From Dipetalonema caudispina (lineage: Eukaryota; Nematoda; Chromadorea; Rhabditida; Onchocercidae): a stretch of DNA of 28,971 nt. Below the pieces are notes generated by a model. That model saw only the letters and a list, made by a program, of their open reading frames with translations, was not told where the DNA came from and made no database searches. A program made the position numbers and the translations under genes. Positions 8,801-18,308 of the stretch are shown here, piece after piece; the first letter of the stretch is position 1; each line of letters starts with the position of its first letter. Location: NCBI GenBank assembly GCA_013365325.1, contig JABVXV010000539.1:1-28971 (forward strand), in the 5' to 3' direction.

Positions 8801-10740
8801 AACACAGATGTAAGCATTAACAAATTGTATCATTTGATGATTCGTAGCTTTGTGAAATGTGTGCTTATTTCGGATCGGACAAAAATGATGCAGAAATTTT
8901 CACACATATATATATATATGTTTGTGATGCTACAAAGGATACTTATCATAATGTAAATATTCTTTCACAATGAGCTATGATAAAGTGTAATATTCCAAAT
9001 AAGAATGAGATGAATCATTTCAGCATAATATTTACAGGTAATGAATTCTGACGAATCATACGAATAATCGTAGTTATTGATTTCTAAGCATATATTTGAC
9101 CTTATAAAATGCTCAGCTAAGCCAGTCAATTAATTATTTCAAATTCTATATTACTTAAATTTAACATACTAATTGAGTTTAGATCGATGTTTACCCAAGG
9201 CTTCTAACAAATCAACATTAATGAAGGCACAAAATGCGCCATCAACCAAATATGGCCAAATAGATTACATCAAACATTTATCACTTCGAATATATTTTCT
9301 TTCTTGTCATTTTCAAACTGTACGTCTATTTGGTATATTAAACAGATGACAAATGTGAAAAATCACTTTCTGAACTATAAATTATTGACGTTAAGAAAAA
9401 AAAAAGAATCATTAACAGGCTCAAAAATTAAATTTATGTCATAGGTAAAGGTTTAATTGCTGAAATTTAGTTAAAAAAAATGGTCGCCTGTCATGATGAA
9501 TATGACATAAGCAACCTTCATACAAAGTATACATTTAATTGCCAATTTAAATATACTCTAAAAATGATTGAAATTTGAGGAATTTAAATTGGGAAGTGAT
9601 GAAAAAAAAAAAAAAAAGAAAAAACAAAAACGAATTGAATGATGGAAAAGAGCACAATAGCGCTTTGCATTCGAATGTAATTGATAAGAAGAAAGAACGA
9701 CTGATTCTGTCATCTTTGTGTAACAGTAAGATGAAATTGATGATGATAAAAGAAATAGTTAATTGATTAAGAAATTTCCTCCTAACAAAATGATATTAAA
9801 ATCAATTTAATTGTCAGAAATAATAATGTCAACGTTGATTCTTTTACTTTCGTAGAGAAAAATTTGCAAATTTTTTGTTCAATAAATTTGTTCATAAACG
9901 TTTTTCCATTAAAAATCTCACATAAATTGATACTTTCAAATATCAAATTACACATACATAACGAAGGCTTACATTTAATTTGCAGAATGCTTAAGATCAA
10001 AATGCATGCAAATATGCACGTGTATAATGCATGCAGTTAATTTTACATAATTTTATATTTCATATCCGTGTGAAATGTCATAATTATTCATCAATGAATG
10101 TAATGAGAAACTTAAAAATGTTTGTGATAATATGTATAGCACAATTCGTTTTCTAAAAAATTGAAGGAACAGATATCAGAACGAAAGGATACGGTGGGTG
10201 ACAGTGACACCATAATGAATTGTAAACAATGCAACAAACATTTGCAGTTTTTTTTTTTTTTTTTCATCATTTGCCCGCCTTACTCTTTGTTGCGTTCAAA
10301 TTCAGAAAATATAAAAAAATGGTCGAGCAATTGATACAATGAATAAAACATTGAATGGTTTGATGGAGAGTTTCTAAGGAATTTTCCTATTGGATAAGAA
10401 GAAACCAAAAAGGTACCAAATATGAAAAGCTTAACAAGCATGCTATCCGACAAGCATGCTATCCGAATAGCCAAAGTACATGTAAACTTATTGGCTATAC
10501 CAAAAAATATATTCCACTTTTTTTTTTTTCTTGTTTAGAAATGAAAGTATTAAAATTAAATGCGAAATATAAAAGGTTTTTCGTTAGCAGAAGGTAAAAG
10601 TAAGTAAGAGTAATGATGAGTAAGTGTAAAAGTTTGTTGATGAAATTCAAAATTGTTAAGGGTTCATTAAAATTCCTGATTTTTATTAGCTAATACCGGT
10701 TTCGTGGCAACATTGTTGCTTGTTGTCTCATTCGTCCATA
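2710..10740 (-). CDS. Spliced single-pass membrane protein gene, possible tethered IL-17-like ligand (N-terminus not resolved)
   Basis: Nine minus-strand exons: 10740-10697, 8553-8484, 7249-7115, 6467-6310, 4388-4191, 3989-3791, 3570-3419, 3099-2977 (or to a stop at 2970) and 2806-2710. All junctions are phase-compatible and the joined length is 1176 nt, exactly 392 codons with stop. Numbering from the first residue of the 10740 exon: residues 1-51 are a beta-rich segment ending GCECV, 53-66 a proline-rich stalk, about 109-132 a transmembrane helix, then a basic stop-transfer (RRFNRKGRTKIKRK), a Ser/Asn-rich tail with YEEI at 243-246, and PPPPP at 285-289. The ectodomain resembles the C-terminal half of IL-17-family cystine knots, in which a V/I-L-R-R strand is followed by VGCTCV; this is inference. 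Other small cystine-knot or nematode-specific receptor ectodomains are possible. The membrane topology is much surer than the family. No start codon or signal peptide was identified, so upstream exons are missing. Confidence 0.8.
2970..3099 (-). CDS. Penultimate or alternative last exon (…MHQQRRY stop)
   Basis: Acceptor CATTTCAG|T completes the split Arg codon. The exon encodes STDDEKSRNSGNSGDNGHES and GYGTAPSRSWGSPM and, read through, stops at 2970-2972 after HQQRRY, giving a 361-residue assembled fragment. A phase 2 donor CG|GTACTG at 2977/2976 would instead splice to the exon at 2806 and replace the final Tyr. Both outcomes keep frame. GTACTG is a mediocre donor, so termination here may be the main or an alternative form. 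Confidence 0.85.
3419..3570 (-). CDS. Exon of membrane-protein gene (proline-rich tail)
   Basis: A 152-nt exon with acceptor CATTTTTAG and donor AAGCG|GTAAAA, 50 codons plus two bases. It begins PLYGISSVRRPPPTCRPPPP and continues with SQDSPPSPDSSGNS to VLHTVSSPK. A five-proline run flanked by Arg is typical of SH3, WW or profilin-binding tails, but no strict R-x-x-P-x-x-P match is present. The exon ends in phase 2 and can join either of two downstream exons in frame. Confidence 0.88.
3791..3989 (-). CDS. Exon of membrane-protein gene (tail with YEEI motif)
   Basis: A 199-nt exon with acceptor TTTTTCGCAG and donor GAA|GTATGA. It encodes 66 residues, including SSDGYCTIG, RLYEEIPGSG and ENPIVYASRRE. 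If phosphorylated, YEEI would match the sequence preferred by Src-family SH2 domains (established for that motif; use here is inference). Two more tyrosines lie nearby (GYC and VYA). The region is Ser/Arg-rich with no folded domain recognised. Confidence 0.88.
4191..4388 (-). CDS. Exon of membrane-protein gene (basic juxtamembrane tail)
   Basis: A 198-nt exon with acceptor ATGTTTCAG and consensus donor GTAAGTC; a split Arg codon lies at each end. It begins FNRKGRTKIKRKPEFP, a strongly basic stop-transfer segment, then continues with Ser/Asn-rich sequence (VLSSNDWPYTTTIQDSNS) to VRVTPNSL. No enzymatic domain is recognisable. The composition suggests a disordered cytoplasmic tail. Confidence 0.88.
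4389..6309 (-). other. Intron of the membrane-protein gene
   Basis: Lies between the transmembrane exon and the basic-tail exon. It is AT-rich, with a CAA microsatellite at 5890-5937 and a poly-T run near 5310. I saw no phase-compatible extra exon. Confidence 0.7.
5890..5937 (+). repeat. CAA-type trinucleotide microsatellite
   Basis: About ten near-perfect ACA/CAA units followed by ATA units. On the minus strand it would encode polycysteine or polyvaline, an artefact of the repeat. It lies within an intron. Confidence 0.95.
6310..6467 (-). CDS. Exon of membrane-protein gene (juxtamembrane and transmembrane helix)
   Basis: A 158-nt exon with acceptor ATTTTCAG and donor AG|GTTTGC. It starts IQQCDANQNTTS, which includes one cysteine and an N-T-T glycosylation sequon. 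A hydrophobic stretch of about 24 residues follows, running from YLLYALLASGALL to VIIICIQI and then Arg-Arg. The positive-inside rule puts the following basic exon in the cytoplasm, so the GCECV side is extracellular. No dibasic or furin-type cleavage site is visible between GCECV and the membrane. Confidence 0.88.
7115..7249 (-). CDS. Exon of membrane-protein gene (GCECV motif and proline stalk)
   Basis: A 135-nt phase 0/0 exon of 45 codons starting HDVYGYFMMGCECV, followed by SPPPEFN and IPPPPDP, then an acidic amphipathic stretch (LLSDELADELIQ). Donor is CAG|GTTTTTC. The acceptor GAATTGATAG lacks a pyrimidine tract, the weakest splice site in the gene. It is nevertheless forced: the frame has a stop directly upstream, and a nearby TTGCAG would include in-frame stops. 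The C-E-C pair could supply two cystine-knot cysteines. The proline stretches look like a stalk separating the domain from the membrane. Confidence 0.82.
7900..7979 (+). repeat. TG/TATG microsatellite
   Basis: Alternating TA, TG and TATG units, including a perfect (TG)7 core near 7926-7939 and TATG repeats after it. Intronic. Confidence 0.95.
8484..8553 (-). CDS. Exon of membrane-protein gene (ectodomain, FIFLPILSFRMG...)
   Basis: A 70-nt exon with acceptor TTTCATGCAG and a consensus donor GTAAGTAAG. It encodes FIFLPILSFRMGEQAQNYD and then VLLI. The LPILSFRM strand is followed about 20 residues later by GCECV in the next exon. This is the order and approximate spacing of the last strands in IL-17 proteins (…EILVLRR … VGCTCV). 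The cysteine usually found shortly after RR in vertebrate members is absent. An internal ATG (MGEQ) could start a shorter isoform, but that product would have no signal peptide. Confidence 0.75.
8628..8809 (+). CDS. Candidate cysteine-containing exon antisense to the membrane-protein gene
   Basis: Acceptor-like ATAACGCAG and donor GAT|GTAAGC flank an open frame with an internal ATG at 8645 (MKAAKRRNLFVSCQLCSNPE, then FQVFPVDHLGIQYEIELFF and SCQNKSFC). It lies in the intron just upstream of the 8553 exon on the opposite strand. The four-cysteine spacing (C-x2-C … C-x5-C) is suggestive, but no family is recognised. The minus strand here also has a 40-codon open frame, so this may be chance. Confidence 0.25.
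10435..10466 (+). repeat. Tandem duplication, 2 x 16 bp
   Basis: CAAGCATGCTATCCGA occurs twice in exact tandem. Each copy contains the palindrome GCATGC. Confidence 0.95.
10697..10740 (-). CDS. Exon of membrane-protein gene (ectodomain, YGRMRQQ...)
   Basis: A 44-nt exon with acceptor GGATTTGCAG and donor GTATTAGC. It encodes YGRMRQQATMLPRN plus two bases (CG), which the first base of the next exon completes to Arg. Only this frame is both open and phase-compatible with the 8553 exon. In an IL-17-like reading it is the loop and strand before the conserved R-R region. Its small size and the distance to both neighbours (2.1 kb downstream, possibly 12 kb upstream) make it less certain than the later exons. 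Confidence 0.6.
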
Positions 10741-11872
10741 CTGCAAATCCTAACTAATTAGTAACTTGAAATGTATCTAACAAAAGAAAAGGAAAAAAAG
10801 AATAATAGAATGTAGGACAAATCACAACGTGAAGCTAAGAATACTACTGAATCTGGTAAGTTGCAAAATTTTGAAAATTGGAAATTTAGATTTAAAAAAA
10901 ATAAAAGTCTAAATGAATATAACTTAATGAAATTTCATTATTGGATGAAATCTTGATTAGTGTTTAATAAAGAAATGATGATAAAAACAGTACTGATATT
11001 AATTGGAAGAAATGAGTCTGGAATGGAAAAAAAAAAGAAATAATAGGATGAGGGTGAATTTAGCATACCGCGATCGGATGTATATATTAGGTTATATAAG
11101 CAAATCTATCGAGCCAATTTTTGAGAGTACTATTTCGTTGTTAACATCTGTCAGAAGGTTATCCCTTCATTACATAAGGCATGTCAATGTCTCAAGTAGA
11201 CTAGGCTGAAGTGTGGTCCAAAATGGTACTTCAAATCTTTCAGTATCATCTTAGCCAATTCTTAAAATATAAAGAATTTCGATCCCAATCCATGCTAATA
11301 TTTGTTTTACAAATCAGTTTCATCGAACTTGAAAGATTCGAATTAAATGAAATTTGGTTCATTATTGTTATTGGAGTATTTGAGTTAATATTTGGAGAAG
11401 TATCTATTCGTACTTAAAAATTATCTTCTTTATTTATGCTCAATATAATGATATGATTAAAGCAGCGAAAGTTCACCGAAAGAACCAGAAATTTCAATGT
11501 AAAATTTATAAATTCAGAAACTAGACCCAAAAATTATTCTGCACTTATTCAGAATTAACCGCTATAAAGATATTTGTTCAATTTCATTTTACGTTTGGAA
11601 AATAGAGCTCCCTAGGGCGTTTTGAAATTGAAATCTTAATTGAAAGGTTGTTGAACTAGTGGATGAGATTCAATAAAAGCTTTAACAAAAGTAAAACTGA
11701 AAGAGTTTGGTTCTTTTAGGAGGGATAACGGCAAAGTATGGTCTAAAACCTCCGCCTACTTGGCCTCTTTTATTGTCATTTGTGCTTCAGAAAAAAAAAA
11801 AAAATTTTTCTTTTCTAATGAAGAATTCATGAAGAAAGGATAAAGGCCAATACTTATCATTCGTTACACTAA

Positions 11873-11904
<32 letters not shown>

Positions 11905-12639
11905 ACCAAACGAAATCTTTTTGCTTTTCTGGAAAAGAGCAAAAAAAAAAAAAGTGAAATTATACCAAAAAATTCTTATCCTAACATTCTATTGAACTAA
12001 TTTTTTATAAATAACATTGCATGAACAAATAGTATCGTTAATAGAAGCAAACGTCGATTTAGCGCAAAGTGTTTCCTTTTCCTCTCAAAAGAAATTATTC
12101 GTTTCTTTAGTTCAAAATTTTAAGATTTTTCAGTACATTTCAAAGTTATACTATTTGATAGTTGAATAAAATGAGTGAATTTATCAATTAATCATTTAAT
12201 CAATTCTATTCAAATTTTTAAAGTAGATGTGTAATTTATTACTTATCTACAATTTAACATTTTTAGCATTACATTGATAAAATGCTCAAAGAAGGCTACA
12301 TACATTTAAATAACAGAGAAGCAAAAAAATTTGAATAAACTGCCATTTTCTCAGTATCAGCTAACGATAGTAGCTATGATATCATTATTGGGAAAAGGAA
12401 ATTTTCTGATCACTACTACATACAATAATCATTTCGTAAAATATGATAAAATTTTGAAAAATGATAGTTGTTGCAAAAAAATTTGAAAGTAAAAGGTAGA
12501 AATGAAAGAGATTGGTGGATAAAGTAGCAGGTGGTCAGCATTTTATGTCCTCTCATATCACTATGTATTATTTATGCGGAGTAGGACGAAGAAGATTGAG
12601 CTCATCCTCCATTACAAGAAGCGATCAAAGGAGTAAATA

Positions 12640-13400
12640 TATTTGAGTTAACTACGATATCAGTAAATATGTAAGTAATAGCAGTAATAATTAGTTAATT
12701 AATAGAATAATAAATAATTCGCAAGTATTAATTAATCAAACATTATATATCGAATAATCATTCCGTAAAGATAATTAATGATTAAGTAAGAAATGAAAGT
12801 TGTATCAAATGAATAATTTCTATACTACTTTACAATACCTACACAACGAAATTAATGTATATGGGAAAATATTTACATATATATATGAAAAATTAGGTTA
12901 ATTGGTAAATGTTGAGTAAATAAGTAAATGAATAAATTTAGTAAAGTATAAGTAATAATATCAATTTTATTAGACAAATAAAATATTAATGTTAGAATTA
13001 AAGCAATAGCAATGAGAATGTCAATTTACAGGAGATACTTGTCGATCAATTAGCCTAAAATGACAGGATAGCTAGATAGAGGATATGATGAAGCCAGTTC
13101 CTCTCCATCAATCTGATAAAATATACAAACAATACGAGATAGGTGGAATAATTCCAGGTGAACAATCAATCTGGAGGAATTAGTCAAATCTCAAAAGGGA
13201 TAATCTGCTCAATAAGCATACCATTAAATAGAAGTTGGGATTATATAGAACAGATTAGACTAAAATTAGAATTGAATAGAATAGTTTGGAATAAACTAGA
13301 CTTGGATGAAATTAAATTGAACATAATGGAATAAATAAAATTGAACTGAATATAATAAAATAGTAGAAATGAGAGAAATAGAATTAGAATGGAAAAGATA
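12640..13400 (+). repeat. Degenerate AT-rich simple-sequence tract
   Basis: Two adjoining sections: AGTAAAT/AATAATTAGTTAATTAAT-like units (12640-12980) and GAATAGAAT/GGAATAAA-like units (13250-13400). Units are diverged, suggesting an old expanded satellite. Confidence 0.6.
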
Positions 13401-13425
13401 GATGAGGAAAAAAAATCATATAATT

Positions 13426-13453
13426 AAAAACCGAAACAGATGTTTCGGTTTTT
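13426..13453. repeat. Perfect inverted repeat, 13-bp arms
   Basis: AAAAACCGAAACA, a 2-nt centre GA, then TGTTTCGGTTTTT, followed by a pyrimidine-rich run. It is a strong potential hairpin or cruciform with no coding context. Confidence 0.9.
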
Positions 13454-13768
13454 TCTTTCTTTTTTTTTAATAATATCAATAAATTTGTTGTGGTTATTGC
13501 ATTGTACTACATATATCATAAGGATAAGCCTGGAAGATCGGATTGTGTTATTTCAATAAAGGCGATAAAAAGAATGCTAATTATCATCGCAGTAATTAGA
13601 GACTTAATTTCGCAGCAAATTTTTTAGTAATTTCGAAACTTTTTTCATCTCTCACTTTAAACTTCCTTGTATTTTTGCAACAATTTAAACTTACTTAAGC
13701 TCAATCCGAATGAATAGTACCAGAAGAAATATTGAACAACTTGCTTCTTTTCTAGAAATTTTTAGAAA

Positions 13769-13795
13769 CAAATTTCTTTTCTAGAAAGAAATTTG
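13769..13795. repeat. Near-perfect palindrome centred on TTCTAGAA
   Basis: CAAATTTCTT…AAGAAATTTG with a TTCTAGAAA core and one offset base. A related half-copy (TTCTTTTCTAGAAATTT) sits about 24 bp upstream. Confidence 0.85.
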
Positions 13796-16700
13796 TAGTA
13801 CCTCGACAATAGCAATAGCTAATCCAATCTAATGAAAAGTTATATGAAACATATATAAACGAATTATATATTTAATTAAATAGGAAGTTAATGAATTGTT
13901 GAAAAAACTGATTTTCCCTTTTTTTCATATTTTAGATCTTAACTTTTACAATTATATTGATCCTTATCAATCAGATTTTTGATTTTTTGACTAGGCGAGA
14001 TTTAAATGAATTTAAATTGTGAAAACTAGTTGATTTAATTCACTTACCCTACAAAACTCGTTTCAAAATAAAAATCATCGTTCTTCCATTTTCTTTTGAA
14101 AAATAAACAGCATTAAATAATTGCAGACGCGTAATTCTGTATTACAGTACTCACTATCATTGTTCATTTTTACCTTGCTCCTACTTTCTTTAAATTTCTA
14201 ATTGTTGTGAAAATTTAAAAAATGGTAATTCTTTATCAATTCAGTTTAATTCTACATTTTAAAATTTATTAATTGAAGAAATGGTAAATTGTGCTAATTT
14301 TGTATTCCATTTAATTTTTTCAACGTTCTTCCAATAGTGATTAATGGTAATTTTTATTTTGGATCAAATTTCAAACTTAGTTTCGGTCGCAATTTTAGGA
14401 ATAAGAAATTCGATTAACGAAAGCTTTGTATATGCTTACAAAAACTATAGCTAAAAATTCATAGTGATGTGAAAAAATGTGGAAGATGTCATTTCTCAAG
14501 GAGAATTGGAAAAAGCACCGAAATTAGCAATTTATACGAGTAATCAAAAAGGAGATAAGCATACTTTTAAATAGTGATACATCGGGACATATCGGGAACG
14601 CGAATTTCATTCATGGTAGGTGATCTTTCCTAAATAGTATGTTGCATGATTTAATTATTTTAATGATTTTACAGTAGTGATAAGTGGGTAGATTTTCGTC
14701 AACCGAACAACAAGAAATAACCTTAATCCAGTTATAAGAGAGAGAGGTCGTCAAATGTCATTCAAATGTTTCTAATAGAAGTTCAAAGGTCAAATGTCAT
14801 TTCATATTAGCAAAGAGGAGGATATTTTGATGGAACTATAATAAGCTGCGTGAAAAATAATGTTTCTTGACAATGCTGTGAGATATAATCTTTCCTGATA
14901 GAGCTAGCTCATGAAAAGCAATGAACCATAAAAGTCCACAAAAAAAATACATCCGACAAAGGAGAAAGGAGAAATGATGAGATGGTTATAGACCACGGAA
15001 TATGACACTCGTCTAATTATCATAAAAACAGTAGCCCAATTATAGTTCATAAGGTCAACTATAACTGTTCATAAATATGCTAACAAGAATTGTCCCAATT
15101 TCATTTGTATTATTTTTTATGCATTATAATGAATGATTACAGTATTCGATATTATACATAATTTTTCAAATATAAGCTATAGCTAAGTCGTAAAGTGGGC
15201 GGAAATTGCCTTGGACAATATAAAAGTCTCTCGAAGTGGCCATAAAGTAAGCAATGTTGAATGATTATAAATAACCGCTATGTGTGCAATTTTTCCATCA
15301 TTATTGTTATCTTAGAATTCCTGGCATATCTCGATGGATGAATTATTGCAGATATGATAGATACAAAATTTTAACTTCGTGAGTTGAGAATAAAGGAAAG
15401 ATTTCTTATATTCTTTCATACATTTAAAAACATCAACAAAAAATATCTCTGACTTTACCCAATCAAAGTTAACGAATTTGCATATCATATACCCTAATCG
15501 ATAGTGAAGATTTAAAATTACTCCTGATAATAATACTATCACTGTCCATTAAATGAAAGGAAGCTTAATGGCTAAAAGTAATTTGATACGGTGATGGCTA
15601 CCGTTTTGATTGATTTGAACTCGTTTCACACTGATTATTCTCTTGGAAGGTATTTACTGAGTGAAAAAGTTTTATTGCTTTAAATTGAAAGGGAAAGGAA
15701 ATGTTATAATGATAGGAATTGTACTAATTAATAATGAAACTGAGAATAATTGTGATAACAGTTACAAAATCGGAACAGTAATCATGATAGCAAAATTTAA
15801 AATAACAACTGTAATAAAGGTGATAAGAAAAGTTACAAAAGACAATCATCTAAAATTACCACTTGAACAGCTCGAAAGAAATTGCTGATCCATCTGTATG
15901 CATACCAAAGTGAAACCTTCCCCTCATCTTTTATGACTTCGGAAAGTAATTTACCTTCTTGACCTTCTCATAAACCAATTTTCGACTTAAATTTCACACT
16001 TCATAACAGCTAAGCAATAACGAGTAATATGCATAAATTATTATGCCATATGGTATGACATAGAAGGAGGAGCATACGACAGTGTGGAAAATGATTAAAG
16101 GATGAAGTGCCCATTTCATCCATCTTCTTTCTTTCATTATCTTCTATGATAATTTTCACTTTTAATGGAGTCAAAATTTTGGTTCCTCAAAGGATAAATA
16201 ATCTTTAAAAGTCGAAAAGAAATCTAAAAAAAAAAGATCAAAAATTGTAGAAATGATTTTTAAATCCGATAAACTATTAAAAAAAATCCGATTGTTTGCT
16301 TGCTTTGAAAAAATATTGCATATGTTTCCAAGATTAGAAATGCATGATGCAATACACTGGAAATATTTGATGATACTTTTGACCTTTCTTCTAAAAAAGC
16401 ATTTACATCAAAAATATCCCATAATTCGAAAATTTCAAAAAATCGTTAACAAACAAATTTAAGCCCTTCTAAGCTTGTACAATGTTCGCAGTACCATTTA
16501 TTTTCTATTTTTGCATAAAGAGAAAGCAATGAAGAGAATATTCGGACAGATATGAATGGTTGTCGTACAAGTCTGTAATTAATGTTACCCGAAAGTAAAA
16601 GGTACAAATCCGATCAGATGTTGTTCTGCGCAACAGGTGGAAGTACTCATTAATTCTCAAAATTCTCATCAATAGGAGGTGCAAGTTACTGTGAGAATAG

Positions 16701-18267
16701 GCAATAACCCTTCTGTACAACACCTTCTTTCTTTCATTCTTATCTTTCTTCTCTGTTTTTAGTCTCTTAAAATATACCACCCGACAATTATGGCCAAATT
16801 TCTTGCAAATCAATAGCCAATAAGAAATTACTTTTGTTGACAGATATTTCACAAAAAAAAAGTATGATGAAATTATAGGTCATTGTATCAGCACAATGAT
16901 TTGTTGCAAGGTGAAAAATAAACAGTACCCTAAAGATAAACAAGACATCTACCAATTTTCGGACCTTTAATCGTTTATTATTTTGTTACTGTCAATGTAT
17001 TGAATCTATTGAAGGGTAATAAAAGAAGTAATCAATCGATAGCATATTTTTAAGTATTATATGTTATACCTTATACTCTTCTACAACTTCTTAACTCTCA
17101 TCATACATGGTTGAAGGTGTTGATTACAGTATATTAATATATCAAGTCTAGACAGTATCTAATTTGGACTGCTTTTTAATGCAAGAAATTACTGTAAGTG
17201 GTGAAAAAGTGTAATTGATTGAGGTGTGGGACAATTATATGCGAATGCATGGCATAGGTTTGTTTACTCAAATGTTATTACCATTAATTATCAATAGGTA
17301 ATCTTTTGGCCCAATAGTCCATTTACTTCCTTTTTACCTACCATGACTATATGAAACATTGCAAATTACAGTCGGTTATTTTCGAAATATAGTAAACTTT
17401 AAAGAGATTTGAATTTTTAATTTAAGTTAAATTTACTCTTCATAAAAACTTGATTTCGTCAAAATTTGAAGTTTTAATTTATTTAAAGTACAAAATGGAT
17501 TAACCCACTATCATTTCTGATTTCAACTTGACCTCTATCTTAGCTGGATCTAACGGGACATATACCTTCTCATCTTAGCTAAATCTTCCACATAATGGAA
17601 TAGATTGAGCAAAATAAAATCCATGCATACTATACTACCATAAAATTTATTATACTCTCAAAGCCCGTCTATTTTGCTCTTATTAAAAAATGACTTTCAT
17701 CTTTTCCTTGCCTTAATATATCTCAACGAGAATTTTTCATTAATTTTAGAAATGAAATTATCAATCAACTTCATTTTTTTTTTCATTATAAATGAAAACG
17801 GTATTCTATACATTGAGAAAGTTTTACTTCCTTTAAAAATACTTTTTTTTTCGGTGCAAAAATTCAAATCATTTTTCGAATAAATCAAAGCTAAAAATTA
17901 TAATCATATTTAAATTAATACAAAAGTAATTAAAGAATTACCAAATAATTCATTCCCCTGTGTTCATTAATAGGAAAGTCGCAAGGTACACGCAAGAAAT
18001 ATTATTCTATTAGAAGCTTTTGTTCGCTATGAATGAATCTGAACGCAATTTCGTCAAGCAACTCTGATCGCAAAAAGAAGAACAGTAGCCTGACCTATAG
18101 AAAGGGAATATTTTTTGTATGTAAAAAGAATTCCACAAATGTTTGTTCGATTGTAAAATTATCCGATTACTCACATTCAGTAGGAAGTCACGCGGAAAGG
18201 GAGAAGAAGCTATTATACGAATGTGATCAATCCAGAAATAATATAATGCATTTCAAAGTATTCCTTG

Positions 18268-18308
18268 GTTTTTTTTCTTCTCTCTCTCTCTTTCTCCTTC
18301 TCTCTCTA
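18268..18308 (+). repeat. CT-rich pyrimidine tract
   Basis: Poly-T then CT dinucleotide units. It resembles an extended polypyrimidine tract but no AG acceptor or exon follows closely. Confidence 0.85.

Larger units (their letters stand above)
8554..10696 (-). other. Intron of the membrane-protein gene
   Basis: About 2.1 kb of AT-rich sequence between two ectodomain exons. It holds the antisense candidate exon at 8628-8809, ATGCATGC clusters near 10002-10035 and a 16-bp tandem duplication at 10435-10466. Confidence 0.55.

Noticed and set aside
11683..11800. Frames on both strands around the GGCCAAGTAGGCGGAGG segment
   Set aside because: Both strands are open (minus GQVGGGFRPYFAVIPP; plus RDNGKVWSKTSAYLAS). 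The only acceptor for the minus frame is a weak AAG, so it was not added to the membrane-protein gene.
13082..13190. Short plus ATG frame MMKPVPLHQSDKIYKQYE and opposite-strand IDGEELASSYPLSSYP
   Set aside because: About 32 and 20 codons, no donor-acceptor pair with usable phase.
13426..13470. Hairpin plus T-run resembling an intrinsic bacterial terminator
   Set aside because: The context is eukaryotic, with introns and no bacterial genes; the resemblance is coincidental or element-derived.
15661..15888. 75-codon plus-strand frame rich in Lys, Ile and Asn
   Set aside because: Composition mirrors background AT-rich DNA and there is no splice or start context.
16505..16852. 115-codon minus-strand frame with GTG start
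   Set aside because: Basic and aromatic AT-driven composition, no matching splice sites or family. At this composition one such frame in the window is not surprising by chance.
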